A stretch of DNA of 64,000 bases from Candidatus Altimarinota bacterium (GTDB taxonomy: Bacteria; Patescibacteriota; Gracilibacteria; BD1-5; UBA2023): positions 1 through 64,000 of the forward strand of contig JALNXF010000006.1 of NCBI GenBank assembly GCA_023230505.1. The letters run 5' to 3'. Shown here in pieces: positions 44,398 to 54,811 of this stretch (its first letter is position 1; each line of letters opens with the position of its first letter). The translations under genes were made by a program, and so were the position numbers. The notes beneath the pieces are model-generated. The model saw only the letters and a list, made by a program, of their open reading frames with translations, had not been told where the DNA came from and made no database searches.

Positions 44398-45561
44398 ATG
44401 GAAAAAAAAGAAAAACAAAAAATTATTAGATGAATCATATTAAATTCAATATGACTATTTATATGTTTAATAATTGTTTTATTATACATAGTACCAAATT
44501 ATACTGCGATTTCTGATAACTATAAAACCTGAAATGACTTATTTTCTAGTATAAATAGGATTAAATCAAACTGATTAAACATTGATGAAGTTCAAGCTTG
44601 ATTTAACCAAGCAAAAATAAAATGAGTAGAAAACTTATTTAAAGATAAAGAAAAAGTAGATGAACTTATAAAAAAACCTGATAATTATAGTAAAGATTAT
44701 ATTTCTTGGATAAATGAAGAATTATTAAAAAGTGATACAATTACTAAGGAAATAAAAAAATGAAATCAAATAATTTGAAATATTATTCCTACATTTAATG
44801 ATTTTTGAGATAAAATAAAAGTAACAAAAGATAATGGAAAAATCTTAAATAAAATAAATATGGATAGTTTTATTTCATATATAGAAAATGGTGTTTTAAA
44901 AAAATATTCTCTAACAAGCTATACTTCAATTTGAATAGATAATATTGATTATAGTATAAATAAGGATTTATGATTAAATATTTGAACTTTTAAAATTAAC
45001 CTAGACTTTGAATGAACAATTTCAAGTATAAAAACAATGATAAGAGATTTTCAAAATTCTGGAAAAATAAGAATTGAGAACTGAAAATTAGTTTGAATTA
45101 CAAAAAATACTGATGAAGAATTTTCTAGCTTAAATAATTTACTTATTACTATTGATAGCTTACAATTATCTGATTTTTCAAATAATAATTTACCAGTTAA
45201 ATGAAATATAGCTTTACAATTTTATATAAAATGAGCTTGATTACAAGACTATATTTTAATTAAGGATGCATTAATTAAAGAAACTAATGATTTATTATCT
45301 CTTATTAAAGAATGAGCAAAAACATGTGATAAATGAAATAATACAATTTGTAAAAATAATGATTGAAATGAGGCAGTATATAATATTAAATCTCTACTTA
45401 GTCAAATAAATTCTATAAAAGAAAAGACTACAGAATTACAAAAAAATATGAAAATTGATAATATTGACAAAGAGTTTTCAAATTTATTCCAAATATATTC
45501 TTCTTTAAAAAGAATTAGATGAATATATGATAAAAATATGGCTATTATAAATAAAAAATAA
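44398..45561 (+). CDS. Membrane-anchored pilus assembly protein, PilO-like by position
   Basis: 387 residues. Short N-terminal tail, transmembrane helix about 14-35, then a long helical extracytoplasmic region and an alpha/beta part. Overlapping spacing (ATG two bases after the previous TAA, and the next ATG two bases after its stop) marks tight co-translation with pilB. The shape resembles PilO-type inner-membrane alignment proteins, but no diagnostic motif is seen. Confidence 0.65.
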
Positions 45562-45563
45562 AT

Positions 45564-46817
45564 ATGACAAAATTAGAATCCTTAAAAGATGAAATATATA
45601 AATGAGATAATGCTCAAAAAATCTGTGATTTAATGATTTCAGCCGCTTTGGAATTCTGAAGTTCTGATATTCATATTGAGCCACTTTCAAATGTAGTAAG
45701 GCTTAGATATAGAATTGACTGAGTTTTAAAAGAAATTTTAGAATATCAGGTTTTTCTACATTCTCAAATTGTAGCTAGATATAAGATTTTATCTAATTTA
45801 AAAATTGATGAATCTAGAATGCCTCAAGATTGAAGAATTTCAACTACAATAGACAATAAGCCAATGGATTTAAGAGTATCTACCTTGCCAACCGTTAATT
45901 GAGAAAAAATAGTTATGCGTATAGTTGATAAAAGTAAAAAGGTTCCTGAATTAGAAAAATTATGAATTGAGTGACATAATAAAGTTGTATTGGAAAAATG
46001 AATATTACAACCTAATTGAGTTATTCTTACATCAGGTCCTACCTGATCTGGTAAGTCTACTACACTTTATGCCTGTCTTTCTAAACTAAATACCCCAGAT
46101 GTAAATATAATGACACTAGAAGATCCAGTAGAAAATACAATAGATTGAGTTAATCAAAGTCAAGTTTTCCCTGATATTGGATATGATTTTGCATCAGGTC
46201 TTAGAACAGCATTAAGACAAGACCCTGATATAATAATGGTTTGAGAAATAAGAGATAAAGAAACTATAAATATTGCTATAGAAGCATCTTTAACTTGACA
46301 TCTTGTACTTTCTACAATACATACAAATAGTGCAGCAGAAACTATAACTAGAATTCTTAATATGTGAATTCAAGCTTTCTTACTTCCTGCTTCTATTAAT
46401 GCAATTATTGCTCAAAGATTAGTAAGAAAACTTTGTGATTGTAAAAGGGGGGTTAATGCTGATAAATTAGACCCAAAAATGCAAGAAATGGTTAAAAAAG
46501 CTATTTCTAGAACAAAAAAAGAAGAATTAATGTCTAGAGTTTGAATGGAAAAATTAAAAAATCCAACATTCTATGAACCAGCTTGATGTGAAAAATGCGG
46601 AAATAGTTGATATTCTTGAAGAGTTTGAATTTATGAAATTATGGAAATAACTCAAAAGATTAAAGAATTTATAATAAAATGAGAAAGCAGTGTTGCTATA
46701 AATGAATTAGCAATTGATGAGTGAATGATCTCGCTCGAACAAGACTGAATTATGAAAGCTCTAAATTGACTTACTTCCCTAGATGAAGTATATGCAGCAG
46801 TAAAAGAAAACAATTAA
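45564..46817 (+). CDS. pilB: Type IV pilus extension ATPase PilB (copy 1)
   Basis: 417 residues, shorter than usual because the N-terminal N1 (MshEN) domain is missing. [13 protein letters not shown] is Walker A with TGA as the first Gly of GSGK, which shows the code directly. Also present are [37 protein letters not shown], the Walker [33 protein letters not shown], and four Cys of the zinc site (LCDCKRG, CEKCGNSGY). It powers pilus assembly together with the PilC that follows. Confidence 0.93.
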
Positions 46818-46834
46818 TTATTTAAAAAAATATT

Positions 46835-47992
46835 ATGTCTGATGAATTATTAATACTAGATTCCAAACAAGAAGAGACTGGTTCTACTAAAAAAGAGTGA
46901 GGACAAGCCAGTTTTGGTTTAGATAAAATAAATGAATGGTTAATTGAACAACAAAAAATTAATTTAAAATCAAAAGTAATTTTTTTCAGGCTTTTAGCGA
47001 CCATGGTAAATGCTTGAATTTCAGTTCTAAAATCTATTACAATTCTAGAAAAACAAGAGAAAAATCTAGTATTAAAAAAACTTTACACAAATATAATTGA
47101 TTGAATAAAATGATGAAAAAACTTAAGTAATAGCTTAAGAGATTATAATAATAATTTTTCTGATTCAGAGTGTTCTATTATAGAATCAGGTGAAAAAACC
47201 TGAAAACTAAATTCAGCGCTAATTCAATTAGCAGATCAGGTTGAAAAAGTAGAATGAATTTCAAAAAAATTCAAATGAGCATTAATTTATCCTGCTGCAA
47301 TTATTATAGTAATGTTTTCTGTAATATACATTCTTATGACCCTTGTTGTACCAAAAATTGTTGAAATTTTTTGAGATAAATCAAAACTTCCACCAATAAC
47401 CTTATTTTTAATTGCAGTAAGTGATTTCTTTGTAAATTATTGAATTTATTTAATTATATGAATTATTTGATTTATTATATTTATTTCATTTTGGAAAAAA
47501 ACTCCATATTGAAAATATAAATTTGATAAATTTATACTAAAAATACCTATCTTTTGAATGATAAATCAAAAAATTATTTTATCAAAATTTGCTCGTGTTT
47601 TATCTAATCTTTTATCAAGTTGAATTTCAATTGTAGAATCATTAAGAATTGTAAGTGATATTGTCTGAAATGAAGTCTACAAACAAAGAATTCTTCTTTT
47701 AAGAGAAGATGTAAAAAGGTGAATTAAAATATGAGAAAGTCTTGAAGATGATTCTTTATTTCCTGATATGCTTGTGCAAATGATAAAAGTATGAGAAGAA
47801 ACAGCAAAATTAGATACAATCATTATTAAAATTGCTGATTTTTATGATGATGAAGTTGACCAAGTTATAAATAATATACAAAAATTATTAGAACCAATAA
47901 TTATAGTTATAATGGCAGTGGTGGTATGATTTATAGCTGTTTGAATTATGCAACCAATTATGAGTCTTGCTGATATAGTAAGTGAAGGTTAA
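46835..47992 (+). CDS. pilC: Type IV pilus inner-membrane platform PilC (copy 1)
   Basis: 385 residues of the GspF/PilC family: two T2SSF domains (VIFFRLLATMVNAGISVLKS and LSKFARVLSNLLSSGISIVE), each followed by hydrophobic helices, and SGEKTGKLNSALIQL / VGEETAKLDTIIIKI. Last gene of the operon, ending at a strong terminator. Confidence 0.92.
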
Positions 47993-48016
47993 AATATTTT
48001 AAAAAAAGATTAAATT

Positions 48017-48046
48017 AAAAAAGTTCACCAATTGGTGAACTTTTTT
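48017..48046. terminator. Bidirectional terminator between pilC and ileS
   Basis: A perfect 30-base palindrome, AAAAAAGTTCACC with its complement GGTGAACTTTTTT around AATT. It serves both converging genes. Confidence 0.9.
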
Positions 48047-48047
48047 C

Positions 48048-51000
48048 TTATTTCTTCAACTTTAACTCAAATTTACCTTCATCAATTTCAAGATTTTTCG
48101 AAATATCAAAATCGCTTAAATTAGTAATTTTCGATAAAGTTTCACTTTCTATATAATCTCTAAATAAATTTAGAATTTGATCTATTTTATCTCAAGTTAT
48201 AGATAATTTAATTCTATCAGATACATTATATTCTGCTTCTTTACGAGCATCTTGTATAGTTCTAATTAAATCACGAGCAATTCATTCAAGTTTTAACTGC
48301 TCTGTTATTTTCGTATCAACTGCGATTACCATTCCAAATCCTGCTTCGATATCTACTTCAACTCAAGATAATGGCTCATAAGCAATTTCATATTCTCATT
48401 CTTCTAGAATAAAACCAGAAATCCCCTCTCCCTCTGGGAGAGGGTTAGGGTGAGGGATTTTAATTCTTCATTCTCATAAATCTTGGAAATTTCAGTTTTT
48501 TGCTTGAATTATTATATTTTGTACGTCTTTTCAAAATCTTGGACCGATTAATTTAGCATTTGGGCGACAGATTTTTTTGGCAATTTGAGTCATATCAGAA
48601 AGTATTATTATTTCTTTAATATTTAATTCTTCTTTAATAATTTCTTGGTAATAAGGTTCTAATTTTTCTCAAATAGTTAGAGAAGTAAGTGGTTGTCTTA
48701 CTCTTATTTTTTTATTAGCGCGGAGAGCCAACCCGAGATTTATGATTTTTTGGGTTTTTTCCATTTGAGAATTTAAGCTTTCTGAAATTAAATCACTTTT
48801 ACATTCTGGATAATTTTCTAGGTGAACTGATTCTTTATTTGTAAGATTTTTAAAAACTTCCTCACTCACAAATGGCATTATTGGAGCAATAACTTTAGAT
48901 AATTCCACTAATACCTCATAGAGCGTATGATAAGCTCATATTTTATCTCAATCATTTTCTGACTTCCAAAATCTACGACGAGAGCGACGAATATACCAAT
49001 TTGTAAGATTATCCATAAAATCAAAAATTGGACGAGTAACAGCATTTAAATCATAAGTTTCAAATCAATTATTTGTACTTTTTATTAACTCTTGAAGTTG
49101 AGATAATATCCACTTATCTAAATTATTAAAACTTGACTCACCTAAGTACTTATAAACTTCTTTTTCTTTTCACTCAAATTTATCAATATTCGCGTAAGTT
49201 GTAAAAAATGAATAAGTATTCCAAAATGGCAAAATAACTTTTTTAATAATCTCTTCTACTCAGCTTTCCGAAAATTTCATATCTTCAGCCTTAACCGCAC
49301 CTGAATTCATCATATAAAATCTTATAGCGTCAGCTCAGTGTTTATCTATTAATTTCTCTGGATCTGGATAATTATTCAAAGATTTACTCATTTTACGTCA
49401 ATCCTCAGCCAAAACTATTCAGTTTACAATTACATTTAAATATGGAGTTCTATCAAAAAGCAAAGTTCCTAAAATCATAAGAGTATAAAACCATCATCTA
49501 GTTTGGTCAATTCACTCAGCGATAAAATCACCTGGATATTTAAAATCCTCTTTTCATTTAAATGGATAATGTTTACTCGCATAAGGCATAGATCCAGACT
49601 CAAACCAGCAATCAAGAACTTCTGGAATACGAGTTAAAACTGTTCCAGTTTTTGGATGTTTTAATTTGATTTTGTCCACAAAATGTTTATGTAAATCTAC
49701 TTCAATTCCCTCTTCTACATAGAAATATTTATATTCCATATTCTCCTCTCCTTGCGAAAGAAAGGTTGGGTGAGGTCTTTTCTCAATTTGCCCAAAATCT
49801 TTATTTAATTCGTACAATTCCTCTATACTTCAAACGCAATAAATCTCTTCCTTATCTTCACTTCTCCAGATGGGCATAGCACTACCCCAATATCTATTAC
49901 GGGATATATTCCAATCGCGAGCTTGAGCTATCCATTTTCCAAATCTTCAATCTTTAATATTTTCAGGAACCCAATTTACCTCAGCATTATTTTTAACTAA
50001 TTTATTTGCTACTTCCTCAACCTTCACATACCAAGCGCTAATTCCACGATAAATTAGCGGAGTTTTACATCTATAACAATGAGGATATGAATGATTTATA
50101 GTTGAAATATTAATTATATCTCACCTTGTTTTTAGCATTTGTATTACTTTTTCATTAAAATCAAACACATAATCTCCGCTATTTTCAAATAAATTCTCTA
50201 CTTTTCCTGTATCATCAATATGAGAAACAACTCATAAATTTTCTTTTTTTCAAATAATAGAATCGTCCTCTCAATAAGCTGGTGCGATGTGAACTACTCA
50301 AGTTCCACTCTCGGTTGTTACATGATGACCAATTACAACTCTGTAGACGTTTTCTCAAAGTTCCATTCATTTTGGTAGGTCTCCCGCATCACGAAGTAAT
50401 TCAAAATCATTAAAAAGTGGCTCATATTCTATTCCAGCAAGACAACATCATTGATAATTTCTAACTATTTTATAATCAGCTTCATCCTTATAATAATTAG
50501 CGAGTCTATCTGTTGCGAGAATATAAGTCTCTCCGGTTTTTTTATCTAGCACTTCGCTATATTCGATTTCTGCTCAAATAGCAAGTCCGAGATTAGCTGG
50601 AAGTGTCCAGGGAGTAGTCGTCCAAGCTAGGATATATTTATTATCATTTCATTTGATTTTAAATTTAACAGTGGTAGATTTGTCTTGTCTATCTTCATAT
50701 CATTGATTTACTTCAAAATTTGAAAGAGGCGTCGAACATCTCGTACAATAAGGCACAACTCTTTGAGATTCATAAATATGTCATTTATCAAAAAGAGATT
50801 TAAATACCCACCAAACGCTCTCCATAAAATCTTGGTCCATAGTTTTGTAATCATTGTCCATATCTATCCATCTTCCCATTTTCTCTACAATTCTTCTCCA
50901 TTCAGTCGTATATACCATTACATTAGATCTGCATTGCTCATTAAATTCATATACTCAGATTTTATCTTCTATATCGCGTTTCCCCGAGATTTTAAGTTTT

Positions 51001-51293
51001 TTCTCTACAATATTTTCGATAGGAAGCCCATGACAATCCCACCCAAACCTACGCTCCACATATTTTCACTTCATAGTCTGATATCTCGGAATAATATCCT
51101 TAAGCGTTCACCCAAGAAGATGACCATAATGCGGAAGTCCCGTAGCAAACGGAGGTCCATCATAAAATACAAATTCATCCGCTCCAGCGCGAATATCCAA
51201 AGACTTCTGAAAAGTCTTGTTTTTCTTCCAAAAATCTAAAATTTTTGCTTCCAATTCTGGAAAGCTCTGACGAGAATTTACTTGTGGGTACAT
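48048..51293 (-). CDS. ileS: Isoleucyl-tRNA synthetase with two in-frame repeat insertions
   Basis: 1081 residues, the long IleRS type with C-terminal extension. [16 protein letters not shown] contains the HIGH signature (HYGH), and [19 protein letters not shown] contains KMSKS. The editing domain and the anticodon-binding domain ([19 protein letters not shown]) are recognisable. Two palindromic repeats are inserted in frame: residues about 506-517 ([13 protein letters not shown], degenerate) and about 945-957 ([13 protein letters not shown], near perfect). Expression is probably controlled by the T-box at 51844-52036, with the PemK/MazF gene in between. No second ileS is seen. Confidence 0.95.
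48423..48457 (-). repeat. Palindromic repeat in the 3' part of ileS
   Basis: Begins cccctctccctctgggagag on the plus strand and ends ggttagggtgaggga. Reads [13 protein letters not shown] in IleRS. Confidence 0.88.
49743..49776 (-). repeat. Degenerate palindromic repeat in the middle of ileS
   Basis: ctcctctccttgcgaaagaa on the plus strand, then aggttgggtgaggt. The hairpin is weakened by mismatches, so this is probably an older insertion. Reads [13 protein letters not shown]. Confidence 0.75.
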
Positions 51294-51392
51294 AGTTTGT
51301 TAAATTAAGAATTAAAAGTTATTTTGTAAAAAATTTGATTTTTTAGGTGTTATTAATATAATGTAGTTACTTTTGGGGATTCTCCCATCGAT

Positions 51393-51410
51393 TCCCGAGT
51401 TTACTCGGGA
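51393..51410. repeat. TCCCGAG/CTCGGGA hairpin between mazF and ileS
   Basis: A 7-bp GC-rich stem with loop TTTA, flanked by ATT and TGAT. It resembles the common short bacterial repeat with a TTCCCGC...GCGGGAATGA core. It could be a processing or attenuation hairpin in the mazF-ileS transcript. Confidence 0.5.
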
Positions 51411-51418
51411 TGATAATT

Positions 51419-51817
51419 TTAGAGATTTAAGAGATTCTTAAGTCTCTTTTTTATTTCGCTAAAATCTTTTTCATCTAATTCTCATATTTTTCTCTGAAAT
51501 CTATTTTTATGAATCATTCTTATTTGATACAATAAAGCAGTTTCTTTTATTCAATGTAAATTATATTGATAAAACCAACTTCAAATCTTAATTTTTGAGC
51601 TTAAAGGCACAACAATACAAGAATCAGAAGATAATTTCTTTAAAATTAAAACCGGTCTTCTAAAATTTTCTCATTTTCAATTAGATTCACTTTTTATATT
51701 TATTCATAAACTTATCCGCCATATATCTCATTGTTTAAAATATATTTCAGATTTTTTATTATGTATTTTTTTCTTTTCTTCATTCCAATTATCAAAAATT
51801 TCTATATCTTTATTCAT
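51419..51817 (-). CDS. PemK/MazF family toxin, no visible antitoxin
   Basis: 132 residues. After an N-terminal charged helix, YFKQGDIWRISLGINI, GKGENFRRPVLILKK, IVVPLSSKI and LLYQIRMIHKNRFQRKIGEL follow the PemK/MazF fold. The FRRP arginine is conserved; this family usually cleaves RNA. No antitoxin gene is adjacent on either side. It lies about 30 bases after the T-box leader and 126 bases before ileS, on the same strand, so isoleucine starvation could induce it together with ileS. Confidence 0.82.
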
Positions 51818-51843
51818 AATTTATAGAACTTTTAAAAAAATAA

Positions 51844-52036
51844 AAACACACTAAAAACTAATGTGCTTTTGGTCCCGGATTTGGGAAGGTACCACCTAAA
51901 GCTTTGGAACAATGCAATTGTTCCCTACTTGATTATATTTATTTACGGAGTTTTGTCTCCGAGAGGTTCTACTTGGTTTCTTCCTCCAGCTTGTCTCGTG
52001 ATAGCGAGACTCAAATGCTTTTAATAACATGGAGTC
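51844..52036 (-). ncRNA. T-box riboswitch leader, isoleucine type, ultrashort stem I
   Basis: On the minus strand: GACTCC...GAGTC at the base; a hairpin GTCTCG-CTATCA-CGAGAC (52010-51993) whose loop holds ATC, an isoleucine codon as specifier; CGGAG-ACAAAA-CTCCG; GGAACAAT-TGC-ATTGTTCC; then TTAGGTGGTACC (T-box motif, 51896-51888). The bulge UGGU pairs with the ACCA end of tRNA-Ile. A terminator-like CACATTAG...AGTGTG hairpin with T run follows near 51845-51865. Known T-boxes sense uncharged tRNA; the one-hairpin stem I is like the ultrashort ileS class of Actinobacteria. The expected target ileS lies one gene further on. Confidence 0.8.
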
Positions 52037-52063
52037 ATTATATTTATAAAGTGAAAAAGTCAA
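52037..52063 (-). promoter_or_regulatory. Promoter of the T-box leader
   Basis: TTGACT (52063-52058), 15 bp, TATAAT (52042-52037). The start of transcription would fall at the first T-box stem. It lies just before the 3' end of the upstream permease gene. Confidence 0.6.
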
Positions 52064-52068
52064 AGAAA

Positions 52069-52941
52069 TTATAAAATAAACAAAACTAAAACTATAAAAG
52101 CCAAAAAAATTGTCGCAATTTGTTTTGAATTTAGTTTTTCTTTAAGGAAAATAAATGTAAGGATAGGAGTTGTAATAACCGAGAATAATCAAATAAAATT
52201 TACAATATTTCAAGATACATATTTGTATCAAATAAAAAATAAAAGTCATCCTGTGAACAAAAATAAGGCAACAGATAAATAACTAATAACTTGGGATTTA
52301 TTTAATTTAAGCTCATTTTTAAGATTTATTTTATTATTAAAGAGAAAAATAGAGAAAAATATTATAGAATAAATAAATATAAAAAATTCAGAATAGAAAA
52401 TCATTTGAACAGGTGTTGCTATCTGATTTTTTATAATGAAATTATTTATTCAATAATAAATAGTCCAGCTAACAGAAGTAATAAAAGCATAAACTGCATA
52501 TTTATTTATTTTTATTTTCTTTTTCTCATTTCTTTCAAATAAAAATAGAGAAATTAATAAAAAATATACGATACTTAAAACTAGTTTTAAATTAGAAAAT
52601 TTTTCAATATCTCAAATGAGGAAAATATTTAAAAAATAAGACAAAAAAACATAAGTAAAAGCAATAACCATAACTATTGCATTATTTAAATGTTTTAATG
52701 CTTTGTATAAAGCCCAAATTCCAGAATATCAAAAAAATCAAATTAATATAAACAATCAAGAAATTTTTAAATCAAAATTTAAAAAAGGAGTTCAAGATAA
52801 TAATAAAAAAGCAAAAGCATAGAAAGATATAAAAAGATATTGATAAAAAAGAGATTTATAAATATCAAAATTGACAGAAATATATTTACTTATTACACTT
52901 CATAAAGAAGTAAGTATCATTCAAATTATTGCGTATATCAT
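52069..52941 (-). CDS. EamA family transporter
   Basis: 290 residues, about ten hydrophobic helices in two EamA halves: TSLGSVISKYISVNFDIYKS near the start and TPILTFIFLKEKLNSKQIAT near the end, the latter close to the family's typical closing motif. A drug/metabolite-type exporter or importer with unknown substrate. Ends 33 bases before the T-box leader. Confidence 0.85.
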
Positions 52942-52950
52942 AGATTTTGT

Positions 52951-52983
52951 TTAAAATAAATATTCTTCGTTTCTTGTTTGTTT
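52951..52983 (-). repeat. 33-bp copy of the 3' end of the NYN gene
   Basis: Identical to 54106-54138, which encodes the last residues QTRNEEYLF and stop of the NYN protein. Here there is no gene body before it. A remnant of duplication or insertion around the dNK and pyrophosphohydrolase genes. Confidence 0.75.
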
Positions 52984-53011
52984 TAGTTTAAAAAAGTTTT
53001 ATAGTAAAAAC

Positions 53012-53707
53012 TTAAACAGAAATTTCTTCTATTAGTCATTTTATTAATCAGCTTATCTGTGCTACATTTAAATCTGCATTGTTTTCTATTCTTTTTATAG
53101 TGCTTCATCTAAAATAATCTTGAACTATTCATCAATTATAATATGAATTTATTCTTTCTGTCATTTTTATAACAAAATCATCTATATATTTTCATCTTTG
53201 AATCAACCTTTTTACTAATACATCGTTTGTAGCTTTTATTTCTACAATTATATCTGGTTTAGGCAGGGTTTTAAATTGTTCTGTAAATATAGAATTAAAA
53301 GCCTTTCTTTTATCTCATGAAAGATTTATATCTGAGAAAATAAATGGCTGAGTTAATGCAAAATCAAATATTATAGGGAAAAATTTAGATTCTATAAATC
53401 ATTTTGTAACTTGAGCAACATCTGTGGCTAAAAAATAATTTTGATTATTTAGCCATAATGTAAGATCAGACACTTTTCATTTAGTATTTTTTATGATTGA
53501 TAAAAATGGGTTTTCATCTGGTAGTTCTGTGTAAATTATTCATCCAAGAAAATCGGCTAATATTCTAGTAAAGGTACTTTTTCATACTCATGCAGGTCCA
53601 GTTATAGCGATAACTGGAAATCTTTTATAATGTTTTAGAAATTCTTTCAAAGTCATATTTAATTCTGGCTCTGATATAAAATCTCTATATGAATCACTTT
53701 TATTCAT
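53012..53707 (-). CDS. Deoxynucleoside kinase-like protein
   Basis: 231 residues. P-loop VIAITGPAGVGKSTFTRILA, followed by LADFLGGIIYTELPDENPFL and KPDIIVEIKATNDVLVKRLI, the arrangement of deoxyadenosine/deoxycytidine kinases (dNK family). Two glycines of the P-loop are TGA. It would salvage deoxynucleosides. The following gene is a MazG-like pyrophosphohydrolase. Confidence 0.8.
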
Positions 53708-53772
53708 AATAATTTATTAAAAAATCTACTACATCTTACCATTAAATATATTTTAAATCAAATTTTGAAATT

Positions 53773-54084
53773 TTATGAGTGATTTTCATTCATTTTGTCC
53801 CATTTCCATTCTCTATTTTTATTAAAATTAACTTTTTTCAATATTTCTTCTTCAATATTTATATCAAATATTCCACAAAGGTGTAAAATTCTTTGGACTG
53901 CATCACCAAGTTCTTCTTTAAATCCATCTTTTCAATCTATATTATTATGACGATAGGCCTCAAAAGCTTCTGATATCTCAGAATGAATTAGAGCAATTTT
54001 TTCAGCAACATTTATTTCTTCAGGTTTTGTACCAAAACCTTTTTCTTTTGCTTGTTGCATTATAATATCTACAAGTTTTTTCAT
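53773..54084 (-). CDS. MazG-like nucleotide pyrophosphohydrolase
   Basis: 103 residues, single domain. EKIALIHSEISEAFEAYRHN and GFKEELGDAVQRILHLCG contain the acidic residues ExxE and ExxD that bind magnesium in the all-alpha NTP pyrophosphatase family. It probably hydrolyses (d)NTPs, complementing the adjacent dNK. Confidence 0.84.
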
Positions 54085-54105
54085 ATTAGTTAAATTATAT
54101 TTAAA

Positions 54106-54810
54106 TTAAAATAAATATTCTTCGTTTCTTGTTTGTTTAGGTTGTGAAATGGGTTTTTTGATATTTTGTTTATTTGGATTTGGTTTATTTATTGTTGATT
54201 TAGTAATATTTGTCTTATTTATTACTGGTCTATTATCAATATTTGACTTAGAAATATTTTGAATATTTTCTTTGCTAGATTTTGATTTATTTGAAGTATA
54301 ATGTCTATATTCAACCTTTTTTCTAATTGATTGTAAATAATCTGTTTTAGAATCTGATGCCTTAAGAAGTAGAGAAGAAAGATATCTTCTATGAGGAGCA
54401 ATAAGCATTAGAAATTTATTATTAGCTACTAAATGTCTGAGTAGACAAGAAAAATCTCAATCTCAACTAACAATTAGAGCTTTATCATATTTATTGTAAT
54501 CAATCATTGCCTGAAGTATTAACTCAGCATCCACATTTCATTTTACTCAAATTCAATCTGGAGTACTTACTACTTCTTTAAAAACTATAACAAATCCTGC
54601 CTTTTGTATTGCGATATACAAGTCTTCCATTCAAGCAATAAATCCTATAAAAACATAAGCTACTTCTATATTATATTGATCTCTTAGATAGTCACGAAAT
54701 TTTTTCCAATCCATTTTCCAACCAAGTTTGTTAAGTCAGGAATTAAGATTTTGCGCATCAATAAAAGCATAATTACTTTTATTTTGTTTTATTTGTTGAT
54801 TTTTATTCAT
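54106..54810 (-). CDS. NYN domain ribonuclease with basic tail
   Basis: 234 residues. The NYN (PIN-like) domain occupies residues 12-145: YAFIDAQNLNSGL, GIGVKGNVDAELILQAMIDY and ALIVSGDGDFSCLLRHL, with the three conserved Asp of the LabA/DUF88 type metal site. The C-terminal ~70 residues are basic, Asn/Lys/Ser-rich and repetitive (NKTNITKSTINKPNPNKQNI), probably an RNA-binding disordered tail. Its 3' end is duplicated at 52951. Confidence 0.85.
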
Positions 54811-54811
54811 A

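Noticed and set aside
50763..51239. 158-codon open frame on the plus strand
   Set aside because: Antisense to the conserved N-terminal part of ileS; basic, unlike any protein.
51844..52036. SRP RNA, tmRNA or RNase P RNA at this structured locus
   Set aside because: The conserved cores of those RNAs are not found, whereas GGTGGTACC, the ATC hairpin and the downstream ileS fit a T-box.
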